The notes under the pieces: model-generated
Databases searched by the model: none
The model's input: the letters and a program-made list of their open reading frames with translations, nothing else
Told to the model about the DNA's origin: nothing
Shown: positions 1-7,672 of the stretch, piece after piece
Layout: each line of letters starts with the position of its first letter
Numbering within the stretch: position 1 is the first letter of the stretch
Program-made: the position numbers and the translations under genes
Source: an uncultured Lachnospiraceae bacterium
GTDB taxonomy: Bacteria > Bacillota > Clostridia > Lachnospirales > Lachnospiraceae
Assembly: GCA_947626775.1 (NCBI GenBank)
Contig: CANQTL010000014.1
Span: 1-64,000, forward strand
Length of the DNA stretch: 64,000 nucleotides
Direction: 5' to 3'

Positions 1-262
1 TTCGGAATAGTGTAGTGCTGGCGGTCTATCTCTTGTTTTCGGTTGCTTGCTTCCTTACCGTACATGAGCATTTGCGGAGGGGTTCTTTTTTGCGTTGGAA
101 GTCCATTGCAATTTACAGTGTATTATGTTATTATCAACTAACACATATATTCGGGAAATCTGAGAAGTCTGCACGCATGTCTTGCATTTTGGTCCGAAAG
201 AATCCCCTATATGTTCGCAGGCAAACAGAATGGTTTTTATCACTAAAAGGTATGAACGGATA
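1..262. other. Intergenic/left-edge region, no supported gene
   Basis: This stretch is visibly richer in A and T than the rest of the window. One frame is open from the left edge to 263, but its translation has no recognisable domain, no good ribosome binding site and codon use unlike the downstream genes, so I do not call it. It probably belongs to the same acquired patch as the toxin-antitoxin pair that follows. Confidence 0.4.
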
Positions 263-272
263 GACGCGCTCA

Positions 273-301
273 TTGACACACGTATTTACACGTGTTAAGA
301 T
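273..301 (+). promoter_or_regulatory. hicAB promoter with overlapping inverted repeat
   Basis: A -35 TTGACA at 273-278 and a -10 TAAGAT at 296-301 are separated by 17 bases. The spacer contains an inverted repeat (ACACG...CGTGT, with an ACACGTGT palindrome at about 288-295). HicB antitoxins are known to bind DNA and repress their own operon, so this repeat is a natural operator candidate; that assignment is inference. Confidence 0.65.
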
Positions 302-330
302 GGAGACGGTGAGAGAAGGAGACACGAAAG

Positions 331-519
331 ATGCCAATGACCTCACTTGAGATGTTGAAATATCTCAAAAGAAACGGATTCGTAACGGTCAGCCAGAACG
401 GCTCGCATGTGAAATTGAAAAATCACACAAGCGGCAGGACGGTGATTGTTCCCTGTCACGCGAAAGAATTAAAAAAAGGACTGGAACAGGCAATTTTGAA
501 ACAGGCCGGCTTGAAATGA
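331..519 (+). CDS. hicA: HicA-family mRNA interferase toxin
   Basis: This 62-residue protein fits the HicA (YcfA) family, small double-stranded-RNA-binding-fold toxins that cleave mRNA. The N-terminal helix (about residues 4-15), the GSHVKL segment near residue 24 carrying the catalytic-type histidine, and the Lys-rich C-terminal helix are all present, and the length is normal for the family. A purine-rich ribosome binding site (GAGAAGGAG, about 312-320) precedes the ATG. It is followed 24 bases later by its cognate antitoxin gene, which is the usual toxin-first order for hicAB. The toxin looks intact. Expression is probably held down by the HicA-HicB complex acting at the promoter at 273-301. 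Confidence 0.92.
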   Translation: MPMTSLEMLKYLKRNGFVTVSQNGSHVKLKNHTSGRTVIVPCHAKELKKGLEQAILKQAGLK

Positions 520-543
520 TGAGGCCCGAACGGAGGTGTTTTC

Positions 544-945
544 ATGAATAAATTATTTTATCCGGCGATCTTCCATGTGGCTGAGGAAGGGGGATTCTGG
601 ATTACGTTTCCGGATATTCCCGAGTGCATGACGCAGGGGGAGGATATGCAGCAGGCATACGAGATGGCGGTTGACGCGCTGGGGCTGGCGCTTGTCGCGC
701 GGCAGCGGGAGAAAATGGAACTTCCGACGCCGTCCGTACCGTCTGCGGTCCGCACGGCGGCAGATGAATACTGCGTGGTGATTGAATTTGATATGCTTGC
801 TTACAAAAAGCGCACCAATTCCCGCTCCGTCAAAAAAACGCTTACGCTTCCGGAATGGCTGAATGAAGAGGCGCTTTCGATGGGAATTAACTTTTCACAG
901 GCATTACAGGAGATTCTGATTCAGAAGGTGAATGCCAAATCCTGA
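544..945 (+). CDS. hicB: HicB-family antitoxin
   Basis: This 133-residue protein has the two-part HicB architecture. Residues 1-60 form the degraded RNase H-like fold that sits on the toxin (FHVAEEGGFWITFPDIPEC, then a helix with AYEMAVDALGLAL). Residues about 95-130 (LPEWLNEEALSMGINFSQAL) resemble the ribbon-helix-helix or short HTH DNA-binding tail used for autorepression. GGAGG upstream of the ATG supports the start. With hicA it forms a two-gene operon placed directly in front of the flagellar operon, where flgE would normally be, suggesting insertion or rearrangement at this joint. Confidence 0.92.
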   Translation: MNKLFYPAIFHVAEEGGFWITFPDIPECMTQGEDMQQAYEMAVDALGLALVARQREKMELPTPSVPSAVRTAADEYCVVIEFDMLAYKKRTNSRSVKKTLTLPEWLNEEALSMGINFSQALQEILIQKVNAKS

Positions 946-967
946 CGAAGCAGGCAATATTTACCGG

Positions 968-994
968 TTTTTCCAAAAGCGGAAAAATTTTTTT
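968..994 (+). terminator. Weak intrinsic terminator after hicB
   Basis: TTTTTCC (968-974) pairs with GGAAAAA (981-987) around a six-base loop, followed by seven Ts. The stem is A/T-rich and short, so termination may be leaky. The T-run overlaps the -35 element of the next promoter. Confidence 0.45.
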
Positions 995-1021
995 GTATTT
1001 TCACTTTATATGTGGTAAAAT
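993..1021 (+). promoter_or_regulatory. Promoter of the flagellar/chemotaxis operon
   Basis: TTGTAT (993-998), 17-base spacer, TAAAAT (1016-1021) fits a vegetative sigma-A promoter. It is the only good promoter I see before flbD and would make the operon independent of hicAB and of any flgB-flgE genes elsewhere. No sigma-28-type sequence was evident here. Confidence 0.6.
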
Positions 1022-1036
1022 ATATAAGCTACTACA

Positions 1037-1058
1037 GCGGCGCGCGCACAGGCGCCGC
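1037..1058 (+). promoter_or_regulatory. 5' leader hairpin before flbD
   Basis: GCGGCGC (1037-1043) and GCGCCGC (1052-1058) form a perfect seven-base-pair G/C stem that would start about 10 bases into the transcript and end just before the flbD ribosome binding site. There is no U-tract, so it is not a terminator; mRNA stabilisation or translational control is possible. Confidence 0.4.
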
Positions 1059-1074
1059 CCTTTCGGAGAGTGCT

Positions 1075-1260
1075 ATGATTGAGGTCACGAAGATAAACGG
1101 CGTCAAAATTCTGGTCAATCCTGATCTGCTCGAGCTGGTCGAGGAGACGCCGGACACCGTCCTGACGTTCACGACAGGTCGGAAAATAATTGTCAAAGAG
1201 AGTAGACAAGAAGTGAAAAATTTAGTAAAATCGTATAGAAAGGATATTTTTGCAGATTAG
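1075..1260 (+). CDS. flbD: Flagellar protein FlbD/SwrD
   Basis: This 61-residue protein matches the FlbD/SwrD family of small flagellar proteins (MIEVTKINGVKILVNPDLLE at the start, a central TPDTVLTFTTGRKI segment and a basic C-terminus). In Bacillus the homologue raises flagellar motor power through the stator, which agrees with motAB being immediately downstream. I start at the ATG at 1075, preceded by CGGAGAG, rather than at an upstream GTG in frame (1012), because the extra residues overlap the promoter and leader hairpin and are not family-like. It is the first gene of the operon. Confidence 0.9.
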   Translation: MIEVTKINGVKILVNPDLLELVEETPDTVLTFTTGRKIIVKESRQEVKNLVKSYRKDIFAD

Positions 1261-1280
1261 TGTAAAGTGGGTACATACGT

Positions 1281-2093
1281 ATGGATATTGCTTCAGTTAT
1301 CGGTTTAGTAGCATGTATGGTCCTTATGGTGTTCGGTATCGTTTTCGATAAGGACACGGGCGTAAACTTCGGCCTTATGCCGCGATTCTTGGATGTGCCG
1401 TCGGTGTTGATCACCTTCGGCGGTTCTTTCATGTGTATCCTTGCCAGTTACAAACTGCCGGATTTCCTCGGAGGGCTCAAAAGTTTTAAGCTGATGTTCA
1501 AGACAGCGACGATGAACGTCTCCGAGATTATCCAGAAAATTATCGATCTCTCCAACGTCGCCCGCAAGGAGGGCCTGCTCTCCCTGGAGGAGGCGGCCAG
1601 CGAGATCGACGACGATTTCCTCAAGAAAGGGATCCTGCTTGTCGTGGACGGCACGGACCCCGAGCTTGTGCGCGCCATTATGGAGACGGAGCTGGCCAGC
1701 ATGGAGGGCCGGCACAAGGATAAGATCGGTTTCTGGGAGAACCTGGGTTCGATGGGCCCTGCCTGGGGTATGATCGGTACTCTGATCGGACTGGTAAACA
1801 TGCTGGCCGATCTGTCCGATTTCGCATCCATCGGCCCGAACATGGCGGTCGCCCTGATCACGACGCTGTACGGTTCCATTCTGGCGAACTGGATCTGCGC
1901 GCCTGTGGCCACCAAGCTGAAGGGCAAGAACGACGAAGAGATGATGGTGAAGGAGATAGAGGTTGAAGGACTTCTGTCCATTCAGGCGGGCGAGAATCCC
2001 CGCGTCATAGAAGAGAAGCTGAAATCCTTCTTAGCGCCCGGCAGCAGGCAGGCTTCGGGCGACGATGCCGGAGGTGAGGCTGATGGCGAATAG
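1281..2093 (+). CDS. motA: Flagellar motor stator protein MotA
   Basis: This 270-residue membrane protein is the MotA stator subunit, which with MotB forms the ion channel that turns the rotor. Four membrane segments are visible: residues about 3-22 and 35-55 at the N-terminus, and a pair at about 150-175 (MGPAWGMIGTLIGL) and 182-205 (MAVALITTLYGSILANW), with the large cytoplasmic loop between. The C-terminal tail is charged and ends with a Gly/Asp-rich stretch. Its last codons overlap motB, so the two are translationally coupled. The ribosome binding site is unremarkable. Ion specificity cannot be read from sequence alone. Confidence 0.96.
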   Translation: MDIASVIGLVACMVLMVFGIVFDKDTGVNFGLMPRFLDVPSVLITFGGSFMCILASYKLPDFLGGLKSFKLMFKTATMNVSEIIQKIIDLSNVARKEGLLSLEEAASEIDDDFLKKGILLVVDGTDPELVRAIMETELASMEGRHKDKIGFWENLGSMGPAWGMIGTLIGLVNMLADLSDFASIGPNMAVALITTLYGSILANWICAPVATKLKGKNDEEMMVKEIEVEGLLSIQAGENPRVIEEKLKSFLAPGSRQASGDDAGGEADGE

Positions 2094-2892
2094 GAAGCCT
2101 GACGAACCCAAGAAAGGCGCGCCCGCGTGGCAGAGCACCTTCGCCGACCTGATGAATCTGCTGCTGTGTTTCTTCGTACTGCTCTTCGCGATGTCGAGTA
2201 TCGACGAGGATAAGCAGGAACAGATCATCGCATCCTTCAACAATATGTTTTCCGTCTTCGACGGCGGCGCCACCGCCATCGGCGACGGCATGCTGATCAG
2301 CAACGGCGTCAGCCAGCTCAACGAGCTGGACCAGTACATCAACAGCACCGGCAAGATGGACGAGGAGGGCAAGATCGTCGACGACAATCTGGCCAACGCC
2401 CAGGAGAAGCTGGAGGAAGCCCAGATGGAGGAGTCCGAGCAGCTGGCCGAGAAGATACAGGAGGCCGTCGACGAGGAGGAGATGGGAAGCGAGATCGACA
2501 TTGATTTCACGGCCCAGTACGTCCAGCTCACCCTGAAGGGCGGGATCCTCTTTGACTCCGGCAGCGTGGAGCTGAAACCGGAGGCGCTGCCCGTGCTGGA
2601 TCAGGTGGGAGCCATCCTGCAGCGCTACGCGGAGGGGACAATCGAGATCGAGGGACACACGGACAACGTACCGATGTCCGGCGCGAAGTACTCCAACAAC
2701 GACGAGCTGAGTTCGGGGCGCGCGCTGTCGGTCTTCGATTATCTTATGTCGGTCACGGATCTGGATCCGGCCAATGTCAAGCACGCGGGCCGGGGCGAGT
2801 ATGTACCGATCGCGGACAACGCCACGCCGGAGGGCAGGAGCCGCAACAGGCGGGTCGAGATCAAGATATACAACTCTCTCAGTTCTTATTAG
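2083..2892 (+). CDS. motB: Flagellar motor stator protein MotB
   Basis: This 269-residue protein has the MotB layout: a short cytoplasmic N-terminus, one membrane helix (about residues 18-38) starting with the ion-binding aspartate D22 in FADLM, a glutamate-rich linker, and a C-terminal OmpA-like peptidoglycan-binding domain (about 150-262) with the GHTDNVP motif. I place the start at the ATG at 2083 because GGAGGT lies seven bases upstream; an in-frame ATG at 2065 has no such site. The gene overlaps the end of motA by 11 bases. MotB anchors the stator to the wall. Confidence 0.96.
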   Translation: MANRKPDEPKKGAPAWQSTFADLMNLLLCFFVLLFAMSSIDEDKQEQIIASFNNMFSVFDGGATAIGDGMLISNGVSQLNELDQYINSTGKMDEEGKIVDDNLANAQEKLEEAQMEESEQLAEKIQEAVDEEEMGSEIDIDFTAQYVQLTLKGGILFDSGSVELKPEALPVLDQVGAILQRYAEGTIEIEGHTDNVPMSGAKYSNNDELSSGRALSVFDYLMSVTDLDPANVKHAGRGEYVPIADNATPEGRSRNRRVEIKIYNSLSSY

Positions 2893-2934
2893 AGAGTTTG
2901 CAGATAAGATGTGTATAAAGGAGAATATTCAGGC

Positions 2935-3465
2935 ATGAAGAAGAATCTGATTTCCATTATCATTCTGGCGCTTCTGATCGTCAACATTGTATTGACGGCT
3001 ATCATGATGTTCAGCGTGGTCGGCTCTTCGAGGAAGACCGCGGCGCTTGTGGACAACATCGCGACGGCGCTCGATCTGGAGCTTGTGGCGGACAGCGGGG
3101 AGGCCGAGGAAGAGGAGGCCGTTCCGATGTCCGATATCGCGATCTACACGATCACGGACAAGATGACGATTCCGCTCAAGGTCGAGACGAACGCGGACGG
3201 CGCGGAGGAACAGCACTACTTTATCGCGAAGGTGACGCTGTCCATGAACACCAAGGCCGACGGCTACAAGGACTACGGCGAGACGATGGCGGACAGGGAG
3301 AGCCTGATCAAGAGCGAGATCGAAGCGGTCATTCAGTCCCATACGGTCGACGAGGCGAGAAACGCGCAGGATCAGATGCGGGAAGAGATCCTTGCGAGGA
3401 TCCAGGCCATGTTTGATTCGGAGTTCGTCTTCGACGTTTCCTTCAGCGACACTATGATCCAGTAA
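2935..3465 (+). CDS. fliL: Flagellar basal body-associated protein FliL
   Basis: This 176-residue protein has a short basic N-terminus, one membrane segment (about residues 5-27) and an extracytoplasmic domain, as in FliL proteins that surround the stator and support torque. Sequence beyond the membrane segment is acidic, then conserved around the SLIKSEIEAVIQSHTVDE region and the F-D-V-S-F-S-D end. The ATG at 2935, with AAAGGAGA upstream, is preferred over an in-frame GTG at 2911. The position between motB and fliM matches the usual fliL location. Confidence 0.9.
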   Translation: MKKNLISIIILALLIVNIVLTAIMMFSVVGSSRKTAALVDNIATALDLELVADSGEAEEEEAVPMSDIAIYTITDKMTIPLKVETNADGAEEQHYFIAKVTLSMNTKADGYKDYGETMADRESLIKSEIEAVIQSHTVDEARNAQDQMREEILARIQAMFDSEFVFDVSFSDTMIQ

Positions 3466-3501
3466 GCATTGTCGCAATAGTGCCGCAGGAGGTGAACTTT
3501 C

Positions 3502-4482
3502 GTGGGAGAGGTACTGTCTCAAAGTGAGATTGATAATCTGCTCGCCGCCCTGAGCAGCGGTGAACTGGACGCAGATGACATGGGAGATTCCAGCGACAAG
3601 CAGGTCAAGAACTACGACTTTAAACGGCCTACCAAGTTCTCGAAAGAGCATCTGCGAACGCTGGAGATCATATATGAGCACTACGGACGGCTCTTATCGA
3701 CGAGTCTTCCGATCTATTTAAGAAAGAATGTACAGATTTCCGTGGCGAGTTCCGAGACGGTCATTTTCTCGGAGTTCACCAACGCCCTTTCCAATCCGGT
3801 GATTCTGGGAATCGTGAATTTCCAGCCTCTGGGCGGAACAATCCTGATCGAGCTGGCGGCGCAGCTGGGCTACGCGATGATCGACAGGATGCTGGGCGGC
3901 GCGGGGGAGCCGCTGGAGAAGAACAGGGATTTTACGGAGATCGAGATGACGATCATCGAGAAGATGATGGTGGTGTGTATGCAGCTGATGCGCGAGCCCT
4001 GGAAGAACGTAATCGACACGAATCCCGTGATGGAGCGTATCGAGACGAACTCTCAGTTCGCACAGGTCATCGCCCCCAACGATATGATAGCGATCGTCAC
4101 GCTGAACATGAAGATAGGCGATGTGGAGGGCTTCATGAACGTCTGCCTTCCGTTCTTCACTCTGGAATCCATCATGGATAAGCTGAATACCAAGTACTGG
4201 TACGCGACGCTGCAGGAGCAGAAAGAGGAAGATCTGGAGGAGTACATCGAAGCGCTCATCAGGAGAGTGGACGTCCCGGTCAAGGCAGTGCTCGGCAGCA
4301 CGAAGGTGTCTGTCAGCGATTTTGTCAATCTCCAGGTCGGGGACATCATACGGCTCGGCACCGACATCAAGGACGACCTTCAGGTCTATGTCGGCAATAT
4401 CAGGAAATTCACCGCTTTACCGGGTTCCAGCAAGGACAAATATGCCGTGCGCGTGACGTCGGTAATCAGAGAGGGGGAATAG
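3502..4482 (+). CDS. fliM: Flagellar motor switch protein FliM
   Basis: This 326-residue protein is the C-ring switch component FliM. The N-terminal LSQSEIDNLLAAL peptide (residues 5-17) is the CheY-P binding motif. The middle domain (about 45-225) has the CheC-like fold without phosphatase residues, and the C-terminal SpoA/FliN-like domain (about 245-320) packs in the lower C-ring. The start is GTG, supported by a strong GGAGGTGA site. Four bases separate its stop from fliY, so the two switch proteins are co-translated. Confidence 0.97.
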   Translation: MGEVLSQSEIDNLLAALSSGELDADDMGDSSDKQVKNYDFKRPTKFSKEHLRTLEIIYEHYGRLLSTSLPIYLRKNVQISVASSETVIFSEFTNALSNPVILGIVNFQPLGGTILIELAAQLGYAMIDRMLGGAGEPLEKNRDFTEIEMTIIEKMMVVCMQLMREPWKNVIDTNPVMERIETNSQFAQVIAPNDMIAIVTLNMKIGDVEGFMNVCLPFFTLESIMDKLNTKYWYATLQEQKEEDLEEYIEALIRRVDVPVKAVLGSTKVSVSDFVNLQVGDIIRLGTDIKDDLQVYVGNIRKFTALPGSSKDKYAVRVTSVIREGE

Positions 4483-4486
4483 AAGC

Positions 4487-5728
4487 ATGGACGGAATGTT
4501 ATCACAGGATGAAATAAATGCGCTCTTGAGCGGTATGGACGCGCCCAGCGACGGCGGCGGGGACGCCGGAGCGGACGCGGGAGCTGCGGATACGGCTCCG
4601 GCGTCCGCACCGAATAGCGACGCCTTGTCGGATATCGAGAAGGACGCCGTCGGGGAAGTGGCCAACATCAGCATGGGCTCTTCGGCCACGACGCTGTACT
4701 CGCTCGTCAACCGCAAGGTCAACATCACGACGCCGGTTGTCACAGTGGCGACCTGGGACAGCGTATTACAGGATTACGAGAAGCCCTGCGTGTTTATCCA
4801 GATCAAATATACGGTGGGGTTGGACGGTTCCAATATCCTCGTGCTGAAGGAGCATGACGTAAAGGTCATCACCGACCTGATGATGGGCGGCGACGGCAGC
4901 AATACGGACGGCGAGCTGTCCGAACTGCACCTGAGCGCCATCTCCGAGGCGATGAATCAGATGATGGGATCGGCGGCGACGTCGCTCTCCACCATGCTTG
5001 GCAAGATGATTGATATCAGCCCGCCGGAGGCCAGTCTGGTAGACCTGACGGCCTTTAAGTCCGGCGGAGATATCGCGCCGTTCCTGGCGGGGGAATTCGT
5101 CAAGATCGCGTTCCGCATGCAGATCGACGAACTGGTGGATTCCACGATTATGCAATTATATCCTATGGACTTTGCGAAGGAATTGTGCGATACTTTCCTA
5201 AAGAGCCAGTTGGGGGAGGAGCCGGAACCGGCTCCGGCTCCGCAGGCAGCTCCGGCTCCCGCGGCCCCTGCGCCACAGGCGGCGGCCCCGCAGGCAGCGG
5301 CCCCGGCGCCTCAGATGGCTCCCCAGATGGATATGGGCCAGATGGGAATGGGCATGGGAATGCCGCAGATGATGCCGCAGATGCAGATGATGCCACAGAT
5401 GCAGATGATGCCGCAGATGCAGCCAAACATGAACATGAATATCCAGCCGGCGCAGTTCCAGAGCTTTACCAACGATTTCAATCCGGCGCAGATCCAGGAG
5501 AACATCGGACTGATCAAGGACGTCCCGCTGGAGGTTACGGTGGAGCTCGGCAGGACGTCGAAGCCGATATCGGATATTCTGGATTTCTCTCCGGGTACGA
5601 TCATAGAGCTCGACAAGATCGCCGGCGAACCGATCGACGTGCTGGTGAACGGCAAATTCGTCGCCAAGGGCGAGGTCGTTGTAATCGAAGAGAGTTTTGG
5701 CGTTCGAGTAACCGAAATTATCAAATAA
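4487..5728 (+). CDS. fliY: Flagellar switch protein and CheY-P phosphatase FliY
   Basis: This 413-residue protein has the FliY rather than plain FliN layout. Residues 4-14 (MLSQDEINALL) copy the CheY-binding tail of FliM. A CheC-like domain (about 45-235) contains both phosphatase motifs intact, DAVGEVAN and SAISEAMN (D/S-x3-E-x2-N). A Pro/Ala then Met/Gln-rich linker (about 245-325) follows, then a C-terminal SpoA domain (about 335-412) for C-ring assembly. It should both build the switch and dephosphorylate CheY-P, replacing CheZ. The linker contains an 18-base tandem repeat (5371-5424). Confidence 0.95.
   Translation: MDGMLSQDEINALLSGMDAPSDGGGDAGADAGAADTAPASAPNSDALSDIEKDAVGEVANISMGSSATTLYSLVNRKVNITTPVVTVATWDSVLQDYEKPCVFIQIKYTVGLDGSNILVLKEHDVKVITDLMMGGDGSNTDGELSELHLSAISEAMNQMMGSAATSLSTMLGKMIDISPPEASLVDLTAFKSGGDIAPFLAGEFVKIAFRMQIDELVDSTIMQLYPMDFAKELCDTFLKSQLGEEPEPAPAPQAAPAPAAPAPQAAAPQAAAPAPQMAPQMDMGQMGMGMGMPQMMPQMQMMPQMQMMPQMQPNMNMNIQPAQFQSFTNDFNPAQIQENIGLIKDVPLEVTVELGRTSKPISDILDFSPGTIIELDKIAGEPIDVLVNGKFVAKGEVVVIEESFGVRVTEIIK
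5371..5424 (+). repeat. Three tandem 18-bp repeats in the fliY linker
   Basis: Units at 5371-5388, 5389-5406 and 5407-5424 differ at only one to three positions and encode Met/Pro/Gln-rich linker repeats. Copy-number change would be in frame and alter only linker length. Confidence 0.85.
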
Positions 5729-5750
5729 GTGATAGAAGAGGAGAAGAGAG

Positions 5751-6113
5751 ATGGCAAAAAATATTTTGATATGCGATGATGCAGCATTCATGCGTATGAT
5801 GATCAAGGACATCCTGACCAAGAACGGCTATAACGTGGCAGGGGAAGCCGAGAACGGCGCCAAGGCTGTTGAGAAGTATAACGAGCTCAAGCCGGATCTG
5901 GTTCTAATGGATATCACGATGCCCGAGATGGACGGTATTCAGGCGCTGAAGAAGATCAAGGAGACGGATCCCGGCGCAATGATCATCATGTGCTCCGCGA
6001 TGGGACAGCAGGCGATGGTTATCGAGTCCATCCAGTCCGGCGCGAAGGACTTTATCGTGAAGCCGTTCCAGGCTGACCGCGTTTTGGAGGCTGTCAAAAA
6101 GGTAGTGGGATAA
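5751..6113 (+). CDS. cheY: Chemotaxis response regulator CheY
   Basis: This 120-residue protein is a single receiver domain. The acidic pocket D9-D10, phosphoacceptor D54 (VLMDITMPEMDG), the switch serine in CSAMGQQ and the conserved lysine in IVKPFQ are all present. Phosphorylated by CheA, it binds the N-termini of FliM and FliY and sets rotation direction. GGAGAAGAGAG precedes the ATG. Its stop shares one base with the start of fliO. The location between fliY and fliO matches Bacillus. Confidence 0.97.
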   Translation: MAKNILICDDAAFMRMMIKDILTKNGYNVAGEAENGAKAVEKYNELKPDLVLMDITMPEMDGIQALKKIKETDPGAMIIMCSAMGQQAMVIESIQSGAKDFIVKPFQADRVLEAVKKVVG

Positions 6114-6496
6114 TGGTACTCGCGGTATCGGGGAGAACCGACTCCTATATACAGTTTATCACAGTACTGCTTCTGTTCCTGTTTGTACTGTTTATTACCT
6201 ATGCGGTCACGAAGTGGACCGCCGGGTATCAGAAGAGCCAGAGCTGCAGCGCCAACGTGGAGGTCCTGGAGACCGCCAGGCTGACTAACGGCAAGTATGT
6301 CCAGATTGTCCGCGTAGGACACAGATATCTGGCGGTCGCGGTCTGCAAGGATACGGTCACGATGCTGGCGGAGATTCCGGAGGAGGATCTGGAATTTCCG
6401 GGCGGAAGTAAGAGCCGGACCGGCGGCTTCAGGGAGATTCTGGAGAAAATACAGGGTAAGGATTCCCCGGAAAAAGAAGATGGGCGAGACGAATGA
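6113..6496 (+). CDS. fliO: Flagellar biosynthesis protein FliO
   Basis: This 127-residue protein has one membrane segment (about residues 14-34) and a small cytoplasmic domain with the FliO signature region (VLETARLTNGKYVQIVRVGHRYLAVAV). FliO helps assemble the FliP ring of the flagellar export gate. The start overlaps the cheY stop (TAATG), and the stop overlaps the fliP start (ATGA), so the three are tightly coupled. The position immediately before fliP supports the call despite low conservation of the family. Confidence 0.88.
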   Translation: MVLAVSGRTDSYIQFITVLLLFLFVLFITYAVTKWTAGYQKSQSCSANVEVLETARLTNGKYVQIVRVGHRYLAVAVCKDTVTMLAEIPEEDLEFPGGSKSRTGGFREILEKIQGKDSPEKEDGRDE

Positions 6497-7377
6497 ATAA
6501 ATTTCTATCCAGATATCATTTGGCGAGAGTGATATGCCTGCTGTTGGTGGCAGGCATATTGTGTCTTAGCCGGAAAACCACGGTGTACGCGACGTCCGCG
6601 GACACTCCCTACCGGGATTCCAACCTGACGGGGACGACCGACGAGCGGACCAACGAGCGGGAGCCGGGCGCGTCGCAGGACGCGGATGAGCTGGGAGAAC
6701 TGAATATAGGCAACACCGTGACGATCACCTACGGCGACGGCAACGGGAGTGTGAACGGCGCGCTGCGCATTCTCATCATTCTCACGCTGATCGCGATTGC
6801 GCCGACGCTGCTCATCATGATGACCTCGTTTACCAGGATCATCATTGTCCTGCATTTTACGAGGCAGGCGCTCAACACGCAGACGGCGCCGCCCAACACG
6901 GTGCTGATAGGCATTGCGCTCTTTCTGACGTTCTTTATCATGCAGCCCACGTTTACGGCTGTCTACACGGAGGCGGTGGTCCCCTACGAGGCCGGCGAGC
7001 TGGAGACGGAGGAGGCGCTTCAGAAGGCGGCTGTGCCGATCAGGCAGTTTATGTACAAGCAGACGCTCAAGAAGGACGTAAGCCTTTTTATGGAGATTAA
7101 CCGTCAGGACTGGAACGGGGAGCTGGACGATATTCCGATGAGCGTGCTCGTGCCGAGCTTCATCATCAGCGAGCTCAGGAGCGCGTTCGTGATCGGTTTC
7201 CTGATCTATATACCGTTTATCGTGATCGATATGGTGGTGGCCTCGACCCTGATGAGTATGGGTATGATGATGCTGCCGCCGACGACGATTTCCATGCCCT
7301 TCAAGATCCTGCTCTTCGTGCTGGCGGACGGCTGGTATCTGATCATCAAGGGGCTGGTGGAGAGCTTCAACTACTAG
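6493..7377 (+). CDS. fliP: Flagellar export gate protein FliP
   Basis: This 294-residue protein is FliP, core of the type III export gate. It begins with a signal-peptide-like segment (residues about 10-33), followed by a polar periplasmic stretch and four membrane helices (about 92-112, 135-155, 230-250 and 272-290). Family-typical sequence includes MMTSFTRIIIVLHFTRQALNTQ and the C-terminal MSMGMMMLPPTTISMPFK. The gene lies directly before fliQ and fliR, the other two gate proteins. Confidence 0.97.
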   Translation: MNKFLSRYHLARVICLLLVAGILCLSRKTTVYATSADTPYRDSNLTGTTDERTNEREPGASQDADELGELNIGNTVTITYGDGNGSVNGALRILIILTLIAIAPTLLIMMTSFTRIIIVLHFTRQALNTQTAPPNTVLIGIALFLTFFIMQPTFTAVYTEAVVPYEAGELETEEALQKAAVPIRQFMYKQTLKKDVSLFMEINRQDWNGELDDIPMSVLVPSFIISELRSAFVIGFLIYIPFIVIDMVVASTLMSMGMMMLPPTTISMPFKILLFVLADGWYLIIKGLVESFNY

Positions 7378-7390
7378 CCGGGAGGAAACT

Positions 7391-7660
7391 ATGACTATAG
7401 ATGACGTCACCGCCGTAGCCGAGACGGCGATCTTTACAATTATCAAGTGCGCCGCGCCGCTGCTTCTGGTGTCGTTGTGCGTGGGACTGATCGTCAGCAT
7501 CTTCCAGACGGTCACGTCCATCCAGGAGCAGACGCTCACTTTCGTCCCCAAGGTGCTGGCAATTTTTATCGCCCTGATCCTCATGGGACACTGGATCATG
7601 AATAACATGGTGGAATACATGACCGATTTGTGGACGAATTTCACTGTTTATCTCAGATAA
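7391..7660 (+). CDS. fliQ: Flagellar export gate protein FliQ
   Basis: This 89-residue protein has two hydrophobic helices (about residues 15-38 and 52-75) and the family sequence SIFQTVTSIQEQTLTFVPK between them. Four FliQ copies flank the FliP-FliR pore. Length is exactly typical. GGGAGGAAACT precedes the ATG, and fliR starts 12 bases after the stop. Confidence 0.97.
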   Translation: MTIDDVTAVAETAIFTIIKCAAPLLLVSLCVGLIVSIFQTVTSIQEQTLTFVPKVLAIFIALILMGHWIMNNMVEYMTDLWTNFTVYLR

Positions 7661-7672
7661 AGCGGGAACGGC

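Noticed and set aside
106..134. Promoter-like TTGCAA-17-TATTAT
   Set aside because: No gene start fits it before the better hicAB promoter at 273-301; the A+T-rich background makes chance matches likely.
15..263. Open frame at the left edge encoding a hydrophobic 82-residue product
   Set aside because: No ribosome binding site, no family resemblance and atypical composition; the frame is open to the edge, so a gene tail cannot be fully excluded.
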